Shown here in pieces: positions 23,733 through 36,639 of a stretch of 64,000 nt of DNA. Both the position numbers and the translations under genes were made by a program. The DNA lies in contig CM072154.1 in NCBI GenBank assembly GCA_036850595.1, positions 11,725,330 through 11,789,329 of the forward strand, written 5' to 3'. Source of the DNA: Rhyacichthys aspro (taxonomy: Eukaryota > Chordata > Actinopteri > Gobiiformes > Rhyacichthyidae). Below the pieces are notes generated by a model, which was not told the origin of the DNA, did not search any database, and saw only the letters and a list, made by a program, of their open reading frames with translations. Position 1 is the first letter of the stretch; each line of letters starts with the position of its first letter.

Positions 23733-24632
23733 AGCTTAGTTGGATTTCTTTGGCATGTACACAACATACACAACAAGATTACAGTGCAATTTAAAACAGC
23801 AATATAAAACACCCTACACAATATAGTTTTTACATGTCCAGCTTTTTTATTTTAAGGAAAACCTTTTAGTCTTCTATCAGCATATTGTGTTAGGGTTATT
23901 TAGTTAGTTAGGGATTTATGAAAAACAGAGACTATAAGACACCATCTTGGCTTTATCATGAAGGAAACTGGCAAGCTTTCACCACATCACATGCTCACAT
24001 ACAATGGACTCTGGTTGGTCTACACAGCTTGTCAACACTGAATTAACACAGTAGTTGTTACAGACTGAAACCATTATTCTTTACTAACTTTCTGTAGTAT
24101 TATATTCATCATGAGCAGCTGTGCTAACTGTGCTTCTAGTTGCTTCTTCTTTTCATGCCCTTCAACCCTCTTTGTCACCACACCTGTAAATTCAGCACGC
24201 TGTGGCCTATTTTGAGGAAACAGCCACCACACCTGGGTGTGCTTTAGAAGAGGCCTCAGGTGAGTTGTAATTAAGCATTCCTTTTGTAATTGATAGGCGT
24301 GCAGTATGTTGCCAAACCTCTAATTCATCTTAACAATTTCTAAGAACATCAAGTGTTCCACTTACACTAATGCCCTCGTAAGAGACCTCTTGTAAAAACA
24401 CAATTACGGCATAATTATAGAGAGCACCCATTATTTTCAACATATGACGCTCAAAACTCACTGAAAATAGAAACATGTAATGATGACTTCTTTCTTGATG
24501 ACACAATGACGACTTATTTAACCTTTTGAATTGTCAATACATTTAAGCTCACAACAAAGAGGATGACTTATTTATTTATTTACTTTTTGTTTCCCACTGG
24601 ATCCTTGAATAACTGGATCAACTAAGAGTGTG
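23733..24632. other. Intergenic, no gene recognised
   Basis: AT-rich spacer between chitinase-like gene 2 and chitinase gene 3. No coding sequence, RNA gene or repeat termini were recognised. Confidence 0.5.
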
Positions 24633-26885
24633 TTATAAGATAACAGCATGATCACAGCACTTGCAGCTCTCTTTAAACACCAAATTAGATGGACAGTGTT
24701 GGATCCATGTTATCCCATTAGCACAGTTGTAAAAAGACCCCGGAGCATCAGGTTTAGCATAAAGACCACCATCCTTTGTAGCACAGAAGTTCTCATGGCT
24801 CACGGTGGGTGGCGTTGGGACTTTAAGTTTGACAGGAGGTTTGGCAGAGGGGGCTGTTGAAGTTGTATTTGTTCCTGTAAGAAATGAAATTTGCATTGCA
24901 TCACATTCAATGATGATATATTTAAAATCAATGTGTTTATATAATTTGTTCATACCCGATATCAGGAGAGTGCGGAGGTAGTTGATAAGGGGATAGTTTC
25001 CCTCGCCACAGAACTGACCAGAGAAATCATCCAGATCTACAGCCCAAACAAAAGCTCCTCCAAATCTCTGATCTTTCAGGTACTGAACCTATTTCAAAAA
25101 ATGGAGAAAGATTTTACCATGGGATTCTTTTAAAGTTTAAATAAAGATCAATGCATTGAAGAAAGGCTTACTTTAGTTTGGAAACTGTTCTTATTATCAT
25201 AACCAACCCACTCGTTTTGCTTAGTGGCATAGGGAACCTTCTGGTCCTCAATCATCTGAACAGTGGCTCCTTGAAGAAAAGGACAAATCTGGAAAGAAAA
25301 GGGTTAGGTTCAATTAATACAGTTCAACTAAACTTATTGTTATCTACATGTAGATTCAAAGTGCTATTGAGTAGCTGTTATTTCACCTCATAAAAAGCCC
25401 AAAAGCCTGCCTCTCGTGTGTATTGCCCAGGACTAGCAGGGCCACTGGACGGTGCTCCAACCTGGCTGGACTGAGTGGCCAGACGAAATGCACGTCCATA
25501 TGTGGCAAAGCCCATGTTCAGCTTTTCTACAGGAGTTCCCTTGTCTCTCCAGTAAGTCATTGCAAAGTCCTGAGATGTGACAGGAACATTTTAACATAAG
25601 CAGAGATTCTTTACAGAGTAGAGCAGAGCAACACTTACAGTGTTTAAATAAACATTATCCCCTGTGTCATGGGATCCTTTGTATAAGGGACTGTGATGTC
25701 CGGTGACAGTCTCCCAAGTGCCATGAAAGTCATATGTCATCACATTGATGAAGTCCAGGTACCTGATAACACATGTGCAGTGTCAAAACACTGCACCAAA
25801 GGACAATGATAACTCTCATGTAATGGTATTGTTGTAAAATAATGATTCTACTTTGCAATTTCTGCTATTTCATATCCAGCATCAATAGTAGCTTTCCCAG
25901 CAGACACAGCAGCAGACAGCAATAATCTCGGACGGCTGGTTGCTGTGCCCTCAGATTCATAGGCCTCAAGAAGTTCCTGTACAACACATGAGCAAATGGA
26001 AGTCAGTTAGTGCCACACTGTGCGGAAGTTACAGGCAGTGCATTAAACCTGCTCCTTACCTTGCAGAGCACTGTGAATCTCTGCTTGTCCTCCGGAGGAC
26101 TTCCTCTTGCAGCTGGGTATTCCCAGTCCAGATCCAGACCATCAAAACCGTATTCTCTTAGTAGTTTGATAGAAGATTGGATGAACGTTTTTCTGTTGGC
26201 TTGTGTTGACACCATTGTAGTAAATCTGAAAAGCATTTTAGGAAGTAATTTTAAGGAAGAACTTGACATAAAAAAAGACTACATTATGTGAGAAAGTTTG
26301 GAAATTGTCTCACTTTTGTGAGCCAAAGTTCCAGCCTCCAACTGCCAACAGCGTCTTAAGATTAGGATTCCTTTAAAAAGTATACCCTCAATGATCTGTC
26401 GTGATTTTGTCTTCCATTTGACACAATGACACAATGTTACTAACCTTTGTTTAAGCCCATTAAACGACTTATAGAGTACATCATCATTCCACTCTACAGT
26501 TACCAACTCATTCGCTTCATTTATGGCAGAGAAGGCATAAATCAAGTGGGTGCACAGGTTCGGATCAATATTAGTTGGTACAAACTTTCCACCCTCCGGC
26601 CTGTATTGTGACCAGTTGGTGTAATAGCACACTAATCTGGTGGCTGACACTAAATGGGAGAATGAGGAGAGCATTCATTTCAAAAGAATATGTGTAAGAA
26701 TTTAAAAAATATTAAAAGGATCTATCAGTGTCAGTGTTGTTAAACTCACCCAAACTGCTGAAAACAATACACAGAGCTGTAAAGTAGAGAGAATGTTGAA
26801 AAACAATAAAAAAGATCCAGAAATAAATCCAAGTATTGTCCAAAATTTAATCTCACAAACCTGCAATTAAAAGTAGCTTCCTCAT
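24633..26885 (-). CDS. chia: Acidic chitinase (GH18 + CBM14), catalytic motif intact
   Basis: Eleven coding exons (minus strand): 26885-26861, 26776-26750, 26649-26445, 26370-26314, 26225-26060, 25976-25852, 25762-25639, 25569-25387, 25288-25172, 25088-24956 and 24874-24633. They sum to 1404 nt (467 aa), near the usual 470-480 for chitinases of this family. Starts MRKLLLIAGLCIVFSSLVSA, a clear signal peptide. The GH18 signature FDGLDLDWEYP is complete (general acid Glu at about residue 140), and the GGWNFG and TYDFHG motifs are conserved. It is followed by a Pro/Thr/Lys-rich linker of about 30 residues and a CBM14 domain with six cysteines ending in CKCCDHAVIL. It should hydrolyse chitin in the gut lumen or as a defence enzyme. 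All introns read GT-AG, including the one that is GC-AG in genes 1 and 2. The orthologue number within the fish chia family cannot be set by eye. Confidence 0.9.
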
Positions 26886-28599
26886 CGTGCCTATATCCTT
26901 GTCTGAGTTTTGACACAAACAAAAACTGATGGGGCACTTTGCCTGATGACAAACACAAACTGTGCTAACCATTAACTAAAAGTAAATGTTAATCCAAGGA
27001 CATCAAACGATTGCTTCATCAAACTGCCCTGACCTTTTAAAAAAAAACCATTTAAAATTAATGCAGTCAAAGTCCGTTTTACGGGTTCAGTGATATGACT
27101 TTATTTTATTGAGTGACATACAAAGTGGAGAGTAGCTACATCACTAATTCACATGAACTTCATTTAAACTCATGCTCGCAGGACAAGACAGAAACTTTGC
27201 ACTTTTAACTACACAGTAACAAATTTCTGTAAATTTACACAAAGATTTCATTAATTACATTAATTACCTTATATATAATGTTCCGTTATATTGAAAAGCA
27301 GACTGTAGCAGCAAATTTTTTTTTTCTTTTGGTTAAATGACACCTTTTTGCCTATTTTTACGGTAGCTATATTGTAATTATGTAAAAAACAATTACATAC
27401 CATTAATTCACTATGTAAGAATCTTTACAAACAGTGTTTTTGGAATTCTGGGAAATCTTTACCAGCAGAGCACATGTGAAGACTGACCAACTCTCTATTG
27501 TCATCCATGTTCATCCAGCAATTTATTTGGAGGGTAAAATATTAATACATATATTAGCATTTAGTCTTTTAGGGCTACATAGGGGTTTATAGGCCTATAT
27601 CTAACACAGAAACACATATAGTTAAAGGGGGAGTCTATTTCAAATGCAAAAATTGTCAATAGAGAGAGCTTAATTACAGTGCAATAGATTAGGCTACGTA
27701 ACCTGCATATAGAAAAAGAAACCTGTAATGCCTGTTTCTCCATTTATTACTAATATGCTACTTTTTCAAGGCTACTTCCCAAACACAAATTGCATTAGAT
27801 TTTGTTCAGACCAAATTGTATAGTGAACTTTACAGATTCTTGTTATTAGGGCTTACTCATTTGTATTTAGGCTACATTTATGGTACCTGTTATTAAAAGT
27901 GTTGTCTCTGAAAAGTTTGCTGGATTTGATGATAAACTGGGTGCATTAATTTAATCTGTGGTGGCACTGTCATTTATTTATTTATTTTTCTTTGTCTTTA
28001 CAGATCTTTTCAGATTCTTCAACTGCTTTACATTCAGAAGTAGGCCTACACATTGACAGTTAATCATACTATTCTATTCAAACCAAGGGTATCCGCTCTG
28101 CTCAGAAGACTTCTCAGTTTTACATGGTGTAAATGTTGTTGATTTTGTTGTTGAGTTCAATCAGAAAGCTCAGATTAGGGTTGCCAGATCCAGCAAAAGA
28201 AATTTGTTGCTACTTGTGATTGCTGCTGTAATGTAGGTTAGTGTGGGTGAGTATGTTGCACCATTTGTTTGGTCAAAAAAACGAAAAAGCTGTTGTATTT
28301 TTACATTTAGGTAACAATGATATAAAGCTGTGCTTAACCCTAACCCATTATTATGCTCTTATATATGCAGGTAGTTTAACATGTAAATATCATTTTATCA
28401 TTAAAAATACAAAGATCTAATGTGATTTCATGAACAGCATTAAACCGTTAAAAGTAGTAACAGTAATGCCTGGTTGAAGTTACGGTAACATGATAGCAAC
28501 TGGACAACCAGCTGTTTACTGTTTTTGTGCATTAATATTTCTAACAGTGTATTAGTCCATTAAAATAGAAAAATAGCCAAGATTCCTCATGATATATAA
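26886..28599. other. Intergenic between chitinase genes 3 and 4
   Basis: Contains the promoter and 5' UTR of chitinase gene 3 (near 26890-27000) and the 3' flank of gene 4. Otherwise AT-rich with no recognisable gene or mobile element. Confidence 0.5.
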
Positions 28600-31172
28600 C
28601 TAAGGCCAATCACAACACTTGCATTTATCATTAAAAACAAGATTGGCTGGACATTTGAGCAAGAATGTCTGTCCATTAAAGCACTGATAGAAGCTGTTTC
28701 TGTCTTTGTCATTTGTGTAGAGTCCGGCGTCCTTTCCAGCACAGAAACCACTCCCAGAAACTGTTGTGGTAGTAGTTTTAGTGGTAGTGGTAGGTTTAGT
28801 GGTAGTGGTAGGTTTAGTGGTAGTGGTAGGTTTAGTGGTAGTGGTAGGTTTAGTGGTAGTGGTAGTTTTAGTGGTACTGGTAGGTTTAGTGGTAGTGGTA
28901 CTGGTAGGTTTAGTGGTAGTGGTACTGGTAGGTTTAGTGGTACTGGTTACTGTGGTAGGTACTGTGGCTGTTCCAGTTGAAGTGGTAGTAGGAAGTTGGG
29001 TTGGTGAAGTAATGGGAAAGTCTACAAAATCAAAAATAATAATAATTAGTCAATAATTAGCCCATTAACCATTCAATTTGCTAAAGTGCCCATTATTATG
29101 CATTATTATTTTAAGTAAGTCGCACCTGTTCCCAGAAGTGAGTACAGATGACTGATGAGTGGATAGTTTCCTTGACCACAGAACTGACCCGAAAAGTCAT
29201 CCAGATCTACAGACCAGACAAAGGCTCCTCCAAACCTATTATCTTTCAAGTACTGGACCTTTGGAATGGCACGGAAAAGAAAGATATTGCATTAAACTTT
29301 TGACTGACTATTTCTATGAAGAGATAAATACAAAGACTTGCTATCCTATTTATTAGGTTGCCACCTGCTGACAAATGTGAGTTATTAGCGTTAATTGTTT
29401 TTTTTTTTCTTCTTGTAGTTCAGCCACGAAAATAAAAAGGTCAGTCTGTTATTTCTTACCTTGACTTCAAAGCTCTGCATGTTATCAAATCCAACCCACT
29501 CGTTGCCTTTAACAGCATAAGGCACACGCTGCTCTTCAATCCAATTAAGACTGCCCTCTTGGAGAAAAGTGCAAACCTGCAGAAAATGATAAAAATATAT
29601 ATCTGTCCCAATTAGGTCGAGATAAAGATTCAGTAAAATCCTGTGTAGAGCTACTGCTGACCTCATAATAGGACCAGAAGCCAGCCTCTCTGGTGTAGGT
29701 GCCAGCTGAGGCCGGACCACTGGCTGGTGCCCCAACACCATGAGCTGCTGTTGCTGTGCGAAATGTGCGGCCATAAGTGGCAAAACCAACTAAGAGTTTT
29801 TCAACTGGAGCCCCTTGGTCTTTCCAGTATTTCATAGCAAAGTCCTGTTAAGGATTGTAACAGTTATGATAAATATGAGGCTAACCCTTTATTGTTACAG
29901 TAGAATGCAGATCCTACTCACCATGTTGTAGTAGATGTTGTCATTCACATCAAAAGAACTGCGGTACAGAGGGCTGTTGTGTCCAGTAAAAGGATCCCAT
30001 GCTCCATGAAAGTCATATGTCATGACATTCAAAAAGTCCAAAAGCCTGCAAGGCAAGGTGTAACACAAGGTTAACAATGACAGAAAAGAAAGGAAAGACA
30101 GATCATTTCATTATGCAGGATCTCACATGGCCACTTTGGCTATCTCATAACCATTGTCAATGTTTGCTTTCCCAGCAGCCACTGCAGCTGTGAGCAAAAG
30201 TCTTGGTTTTTTGGTCTCAGCAGCCTCCTTTTCAAAGGCAGTAAGTAATTCCTATAAATAAAGAAATAAAGCAATAAATGTAGACACACATTATCATATC
30301 TGGTATATGAGATAAGGACACTGCTACACTTCAGTTACTGATGGTGTAGCTTTCCAAACCTGGCACAATGTAGTGAACCTCTCTTTGTCTTCTGGTGGGC
30401 TTCCTCGTGCCCCAGGATACTCCCAGTCCAGGTCCAACCCATCAAAGCCATGCAGTCTCAAGAAGTGGATAGCAGACTGAATAAATCTCTGACGGTTGGC
30501 AGGGGTTGATACCATTATCGTGAATCTGTAGAAATTAAGTGTGTATAAGTTGATATTGCTAAATGAAATGAATGATTTTTCACGAGAAAGTACAATCCCA
30601 CATCCTTTCTTACTGAGAGGTGCCAAAGTTCCAACCACCAACAGCCAGTAGGGTTTTTAACTGGGGGTTTCTGTAAGGAGTGACATTTATGAAGCATTGC
30701 ATTTAAAGATCTCAGAACATAATGATATGGCCAACATGAACTGATTGAACTCACTTGTTTTTGAGAGCGTTGAATGATTTATACAGAACATCATCATTCC
30801 ACTCATAAGGAGACAGTTCGTTTGATGGGCTGATGATGGAGAAGGCGTAGATCAGGTGTGTGCAGAGTTTGGGGTCTACATTCTCTGGCATAAATCTGCC
30901 ATATCCAGGTCTGTACTGGGACCAGTTGGTAAAGTAGCACACTAGCTTAGAAGAAGATGCTTTTGGAAAAAGAAATGGATAAAGTAAATGCACTGTTGGA
31001 CAAACATGTGTGCAGAAATGCTGTAAAATAAACAACCCATACCAATTTGAATGCAAACCAAAATGGTTAGTCCTAAAAAAAGAAATGTATTTGATTAACT
31101 TTGTTTTGCAAGTTTTACTTCAGGTTACTTGTAACTAAGATGCGCTAGTTTACCAGCCAGTAGTCTTGCCAT
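28600..31172 (-). CDS. chia: Acidic chitinase with long Thr/Pro/Lys repeat linker
   Basis: Eleven coding exons (minus strand): 31172-31154, 31072-31043, 30959-30755, 30670-30614, 30525-30360, 30251-30127, 30045-29922, 29844-29662, 29576-29460, 29258-29126 and 29021-28600. They sum to 1581 nt (526 aa), in frame. It has a signal peptide (MARLLAGLTILVCIQIGA), an intact GH18 signature FDGLDLDWEYP (Glu about residue 139), and GGWNFG and TYDFHG. A linker of about 80 residues follows, rich in Thr and built partly from a Pro-Thr-Thr-Thr-Thr-Lys unit. The C-terminal CBM14 has six cysteines and ends CKCCDWP. The linker is likely O-glycosylated (inference), extending the binding domain away from the barrel. 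This makes the protein about 50-60 residues longer than typical family members. It is predicted to be an active secreted chitinase. Confidence 0.9.
28764..28990 (-). repeat. 18-bp coding repeat, Thr-rich linker of chitinase 4
   Basis: On the plus strand the unit is tttagtggtagtggtagg, repeated with variation. It is in frame with both flanking domains on the minus strand, giving PTTTTK-type repeats. Such arrays change length readily, so allele length variation is likely. Confidence 0.85.
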
Positions 31173-31255
31173 GTTTCCTTGGAGAGCCTAGAAATAAAAA
31201 GAACATGGATAGTTTAAAAGTCTATTGTAGAAGATGATATTCCAACTGGCTACTT

Positions 31256-31319
31256 ACAGCTCTGTGTGCCAATGCCTTCACTGATCCAAGACGGTTGGGT
31301 GAAAGCCCTTATTATATAT
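31256..31319 (-). promoter_or_regulatory. Promoter and 5' UTR exon of chitinase 4
   Basis: The minus strand carries tatataataag (around 31311-31319), a TATA-like element, followed by a short non-coding exon ending at donor GCT|gtaag (31258). The next acceptor is atttctag just before the start-codon exon. Confidence 0.5.
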
Positions 31320-32230
31320 GTGATAAGACCAGGACAAAGTGTAACTAAAGCTTATAGGGATGGCCACTGTTCCCTATACTGAGTCTCCAGATTATGACGT
31401 CATGATTTTATGGTTATAGTAAGCGTTAATATATAGCTATGTGCATTTGCCATACATGTTTATTTGACTGTTGTGCATGAATTGAACGAACATTGAATGA
31501 ACATTTAACATTGAAGGGACAATGTGTAAATTTCAGTGTTGGCAGAAGAACTAAGAAGAATTATTCACTTCTGGTGTCCGCTTGTCTCAATGTGCTTTCT
31601 GGGATAAATCAAGAAAGGTGGAAAGATTTCTCATTCCAATACAGACAATATAGAAGTTGTCATATCAGACACTTGATGGAGTTGAAAGGTTTGTTGATAA
31701 GATGTCCTTTTTCTATTAAGCAAAAATGATCAGAAATGATGTAACGTCTTATCTAGAAGTACTGTAAATGGTCCAGGGTTCATAACTATAGAAATATTTT
31801 ATCTTAGGTGTGCTGTCATCACAACACGTTACTATATGCTGTTAAGACTGCCATTGAACAAATGACGAAATCCGAAACTCCGTACACAAGGCTTGCTTTT
31901 CTTGTTTTAATGGAGGTTTCCTGTGTTGTCTTGGGGCGTAGCTGCTGACAACAAAAGTGGCAGTTGACACACCCGAAATGTTTTGATAATTATTTTCAAA
32001 TAAGTTTTAATGGTAGCTTATTGTCCTTTAATAACTTAAACTGATTAAAAATCTCCACTGAGGCCGAGTGCACAGCTCGGGCTTGATCTCATATGAATAA
32101 CTTTAAATAGCTTACGGTACATTTATCTGTGAGCTGCGCTTTATATAGATTAGTTGAATTAAAATCAGAGCACGGATAAAAGACTATCCTATGTGAAAAA
32201 GACGAACTTTGTCTTCAATATCCTGACCGT
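31320..32230. other. Intergenic; carries a short repeated module
   Basis: No gene recognised. A stretch near 31888-31925 (caaggcttgcttttcttg and following bases) recurs almost exactly at 38451-38490, so part of an interspersed repeat lies here. Confidence 0.5.
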
Positions 32231-32924
32231 GCACAAATTGTGATGAAGCATCGGAGCTATCAACAAACTGTGAGTATCCACATAACTTTCTGGTCAGTTG
32301 TCACTTTAGAGCGAGTCTGAGACTTCCTGCTGAAGTCTACGTATATTCTTTCTACTAAAAACGTTTTTTACGACGACATCCTGTAGATTACAGGCTATAT
32401 GAGCTTTGATTGTAAACAAGGGCATATTACAATTGTTTGTTGTTGACGTCGGGTTCCTGGCACGAAGCGAGAAGAGAAGCATTTGACAGTTTCCATCGTG
32501 CTCATCCACAAGACAAAATTTAAGTTCATCATTAATAGCTACAGAATGAATGTGATATTCAGTTCTTATTAACAACAACAACAAAAAAAAACAACATAAA
32601 ATTGACTGTTTAGGCTAGACTTTTATTTGCGTTTGCAAGCCCATAATAACGTTACAAAGGAAATATAGAATTGCTTTTTTGCTGGCTTCCCCTCAATGGT
32701 AAAAAATAAGTTGTTATTGTCATTTTTAACGTAACATTTACTGTAAAAAAACAAAAACAAATAAAAAAACAGTAAATGACTTGGCAGCTGCCAAACAAAA
32801 CCCGTGACATTAAGGTAGAAAACCCTGGTTCAAAAAATGTAGAAAAACATTTAATTTACAGAAAACTGCAGTAAAGGGTTTACTGCAATAAAAGGAAAAT
32901 TGTTATTTTGCTGTTATTTTTTGT

Positions 32925-33225
32925 CTTATTAACATCAAACACCTTCAATAAACAGCCTTGAACTTCAATGAGTGAAACCATTAGCGACAATCACAGAGAT
33001 GATGATGATGGAAGATGGAGATTCATTACGTATTTTTAGTAATTTATTCTTGAGACTCCAACAGAGTTTTTCTTGAGACACTGTCATGAACTGTAGGAGA
33101 TTCACAGTTCAATTTGATTCTCTATGGATGTTATTAGAGAAAATCTAATGAGCAAGTGTCTGTAAATCTGTAAAATGATGAATTTTGAGCGTTGTCTTTT
33201 ATTGAAGGTGTTTGATGTTAATAAG
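32925..33225. mobile_element. Fold-back element with 28-bp perfect inverted repeats
   Basis: The 28 bases at 32925-32952 (starting cttattaacatc) are the exact reverse complement of 33198-33225. About 245 bp lie between. This arrangement is typical of a MITE or a hairpin-forming element. I could not confirm a target-site duplication. Confidence 0.65.
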
Positions 33226-33779
33226 CCAAGAAGCGCTGTGCCTCACAGTGGAGGAGAGGGAGGAGAGCATTACTCTGTCCAGAGAGGTCCTAGTCTGCTT
33301 ACATAACTTTTGACGCACAGATAATAAATCAATAAATAAAATATCAAAATAAAAAGTTTGCACAACCATTAGGCCCATAATAGTAGCCCTCTTGGTGTTA
33401 TACTGTTGTATCTAGCCACTAACTCACCTAATTGTCATAAAAGATACCCCTAGTTTTAAGGATCTATAGTACAAACTAGGGAAATTGAACCTCCATACAT
33501 GTGTGATTGTTAAATAAATGTTTGAATACTATTTAGTTATGTACAATGTAAAGTTTTATACTGTTTGATTCTGTTAACTCATTTTTTTTTTATAGAGGAT
33601 CAACTGGTAGAACTGGAGATATCGGTCTGGAGAGAAGCAACACCACCCCACCCCAAGCACCTTATCAGGTGAAGCTAACTATAATTCTTTTCTACTAATA
33701 GCTTTAGATTTTTCAGTGGTACTTTTTAGTCACTTAAGACACGTATGAAAAGTACTTTAATACTTTCATTTTTCAATAC

Positions 33780-34060
33780 CCATCTAAAACCTGTTAATTA
33801 AAATCTACTTAAATCCAACTAAACCTGTTCAAATCCAAGTGAAGTTTGTTCAAATCCATCTAAAGCCTTTTCAGATCCACATAAAACCTGTTAAAATGCA
33901 TCTAAAACGTGTTTAGATACAACTAAAGCCTGTTTATATCTATCTAAAACCTGGTTTAATACATTTAAAATCCTTACACATTTAACTAAAACCCTGTTCA
34001 AATCCATCTCAAACCCTTTCAAAGTCAACTAAAGGTTTTCAACTTCATTTAAAACATGCA
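33780..34060. repeat. Degenerate tandem repeat, period about 30 bp
   Basis: About nine to ten diverged units containing aaatccatctaaaacctgtt-like sequence. It lies inside the second intron of the possible non-coding transcript. Confidence 0.65.
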
Positions 34061-34739
34061 CTGTAAATCTGAAGACTGTCAACTTTATGGAACTTTCTTC
34101 ATATTAAATGTGTCTCTTTTTCCAGATAGACTGCCAAATGACAGAGGCTTTAGTGTGCATTTAAAACAATAACATGATGCATTTATATTGGAAGGGCAGG
34201 TTTTTTTTCTGTACAATCAAATCATATCTGTTGCTGCTTCATTGGAATCAACCCAACAACTGGCACCAAGAAGTGAAAGTGGTCAGAGAGGCAGCAAAAT
34301 ACAGGAGAAGAACAACTGTAAATCATCAGGTCTGCTCTCCACGAAATTGATAAATGGACTGTGAATGGCTTCATATGTAAGTCCAATGCCAGTTCTTTAA
34401 GTTCTTCTTGTATGTATTAATATTTAAGTGCAAGTATTGATAGAAGTTAAATGTAAACCTAAAATACAAATGCTTGAATTTATTTTTAGTTTCAATTTTT
34501 TTTTTGTATGTATTTTCTTTTTCAATGCTAGCACAAAACAACAACAATAGCAGCAGCAGCAATAGTGTGTTAGCAGTTATTCATATTGAATTATTTTTTA
34601 GTTGTAGCCATGCACTGGAGCAGCAGCATTAGGGTTCAAGTTATAAGAAACAGCTGTATGCTAGTACTGTAAGACTGTTATGGAGGATTGAGTTTGAATA
34701 AAAGTTTTGTTCAAATGTGCATTGAGAGTCTGGTATTAT

Positions 34740-36085
34740 TTGTAAGATGCATAAAATTGCAGCATTGGTGAACAGCTAATGTAAAAAAAACCCCAAAAAA
34801 CTGTAAAATAATATACACTAAGGTACTGTATTGTTAAAATATAGCTAATTATTGTCAACTCAAGTTGCCAACTACATTCAGTAATTTAAACAAGATAATG
34901 TTGTAAATTACATTGCAGTTAATTACTGCTTTTCAATGCTATTAATAAAATATTACTGTAAAAGAAATTAGCTAATACCTGTAAAACTTTTTTTTTTTTT
35001 TTAGTAAGAGACTGAAATATTACAATACATTATTGGCAATGTTTTTGCCAGGTGTTAACTGTAAATTTGTGACAGTACACTCTGGCTAGAGTCTATCAGC
35101 AGACTGGGCTCAGACTGGGCTCAGACTCGGGCGTGTTGCCAGTCCTTAATCAGCTCATTAATCCATGTCGTCAAAGAGAGTATCCTCCGCGGTAACCAGA
35201 AATACAGCTCATAAATAAAAACATGTTCATTTAGTCCCTCCCTGTGCTCCCTCCTCACCTGTCCATGTGTCAATCTGGTTCCCACACTGATGACACTGTT
35301 GTCGTCTTTAGCTGAAGTTGTCTATAATCTTTTCAAAAGCACACAAATTACAGTTCTTTGCTCAAATGTACATGTTTCCATAAGTCAGTTAAGTCAGAGT
35401 GAGCCTCAGAGAGTGGCCACTGCCCTAAACTGTCTCCTCCTCTGGTTATTGCCTCTGGTTATTGTCAGACATTAGAGCCTTTAATGGCATTAAACCTGCA
35501 GCGTCTCAGTGGCCGCGTTCACACTGCAGCAAAACGTGACTTCAATCTGTTTTTTAGTCAGATTATTTAAACAAAATCTCATTTTTGAGCTGATTTTGAA
35601 CTTAAAGTTTAGTAATTAAACTGCTTTAAGAATATAATCAACCTGTCCCAAACCCTCTGGAACCTGTCCCAGACCCTCCCTGAACCTGTCCTGGTTCATG
35701 TAGATACTGAGCAGTGAGAAGTTCAGGTCTCAGAAATGTTACTTATCTCAATTTAACATTATTTTGAAAACATTCAGATCCAAACACACATTGTTCCTCT
35801 TTTTTGCAGTGGCAATTCGGTTATTTTGAAAAAAACTTGCTCACTTACTCACAAAAACTCACTTAAGTATACATCTGTGTATAATACCTATCATTGGCAT
35901 TATTTAATCAGAAAATAAACAAATTCTGGTGCTGTAGAGCGACTGATTCTGGCACACCTAGTTTTTCTGAGGCACACCCAGAAAATCATTTCTGGCTATG
36001 CCCTGCTGAAAATATACAAAAATAAAATTGCTAAATATATTCAAAGTTATTACTAATATTTATACATACAAATACTTACAAAGAC
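34740..36085. other. Intergenic, no gene recognised
   Basis: AT-rich. 34760-35060 is rich in tactgtaaa-like motifs, as in some teleost DNA-transposon derivatives, but ends were not identified. A short direct repeat (gggctcagact) occurs at 35100-35130. Confidence 0.4.
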
Positions 36086-36088
36086 GAA

Positions 36089-36440
36089 AGTTTTCCGAGG
36101 CACAAGCGTGAAGAGCCACATAAACAGAGTTACTGCAGACAACTAATGCCGTGAGACTATATTAACAATATGAGCATAAATAAGTCAAAGATCCTATATG
36201 ACAATGAGTGCTCACTCTGCACGCGCCTCTCCCAGTACAAAGCAGTACAAAGATCCTTAATAAATACAAATATCTCACTATCTATTTAACGCTGATTATT
36301 TTCCAGAATCAATACTTTTTAATCAATTTTACCATGAAATAATTTTATTTATTACCGACTATGAAATTAACTTATCAAATTAAAGTAACTTATTCATCTC
36401 ATTACATTGTTCATGTATTTAACCTAAGGACATCACACTT
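36089..36440 (+). repeat. Interspersed repeat, copy A (pairs with 38515-38865)
   Basis: Begins ttttccgaggcacaagcgtg and ends near acctaaggacatcacac. It aligns over about 350 bp to 38515-38865 in the same orientation with moderate divergence. No protein coding seen. Confidence 0.75.
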
Positions 36441-36639
36441 CCTGCTTGATATAATTACATTATATCACCACCAAAACAAAACAAAAAATATTTCCAGGGT
36501 CATTAACATTACAAATATTCACTTAATCTCTGACACTGGTCTAAAAAACACTTTAACTGTCCCATGTTTGTCTATATGCTCTTCCACTAAGTTTTTACTA
36601 CTAGTCCCATAGGCTATTCATTTCTGTTTGCTTGAGCAT

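Larger units (their letters stand above)
32231..34710 (+). ncRNA. Possible three-exon spliced non-coding transcript
   Basis: A candidate first exon ends at donor AAACT|gtgagt (32269; its start is unknown). Exon 2 is 33596-33668, with a strong pyrimidine tract and tatag acceptor and a TATCAG|gtgaag donor. Exon 3 starts at 34126 (ttttccag) and contains AATAAA at 34697-34702. The joined reading frames stop quickly and show no domain. Support is splice-site reading only. Confidence 0.25.

Noticed and set aside
28766..29056. Plus-strand Val/Gly-rich open frame
   Set aside because: Antisense of the Thr-rich linker of chitinase 4, which is in frame with both flanking domains on the minus strand.
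32306..32584. Minus-strand 92-residue open frame
   Set aside because: No recognisable domain, and no flanking exon or promoter; composition is ordinary. Cannot be excluded but unsupported.
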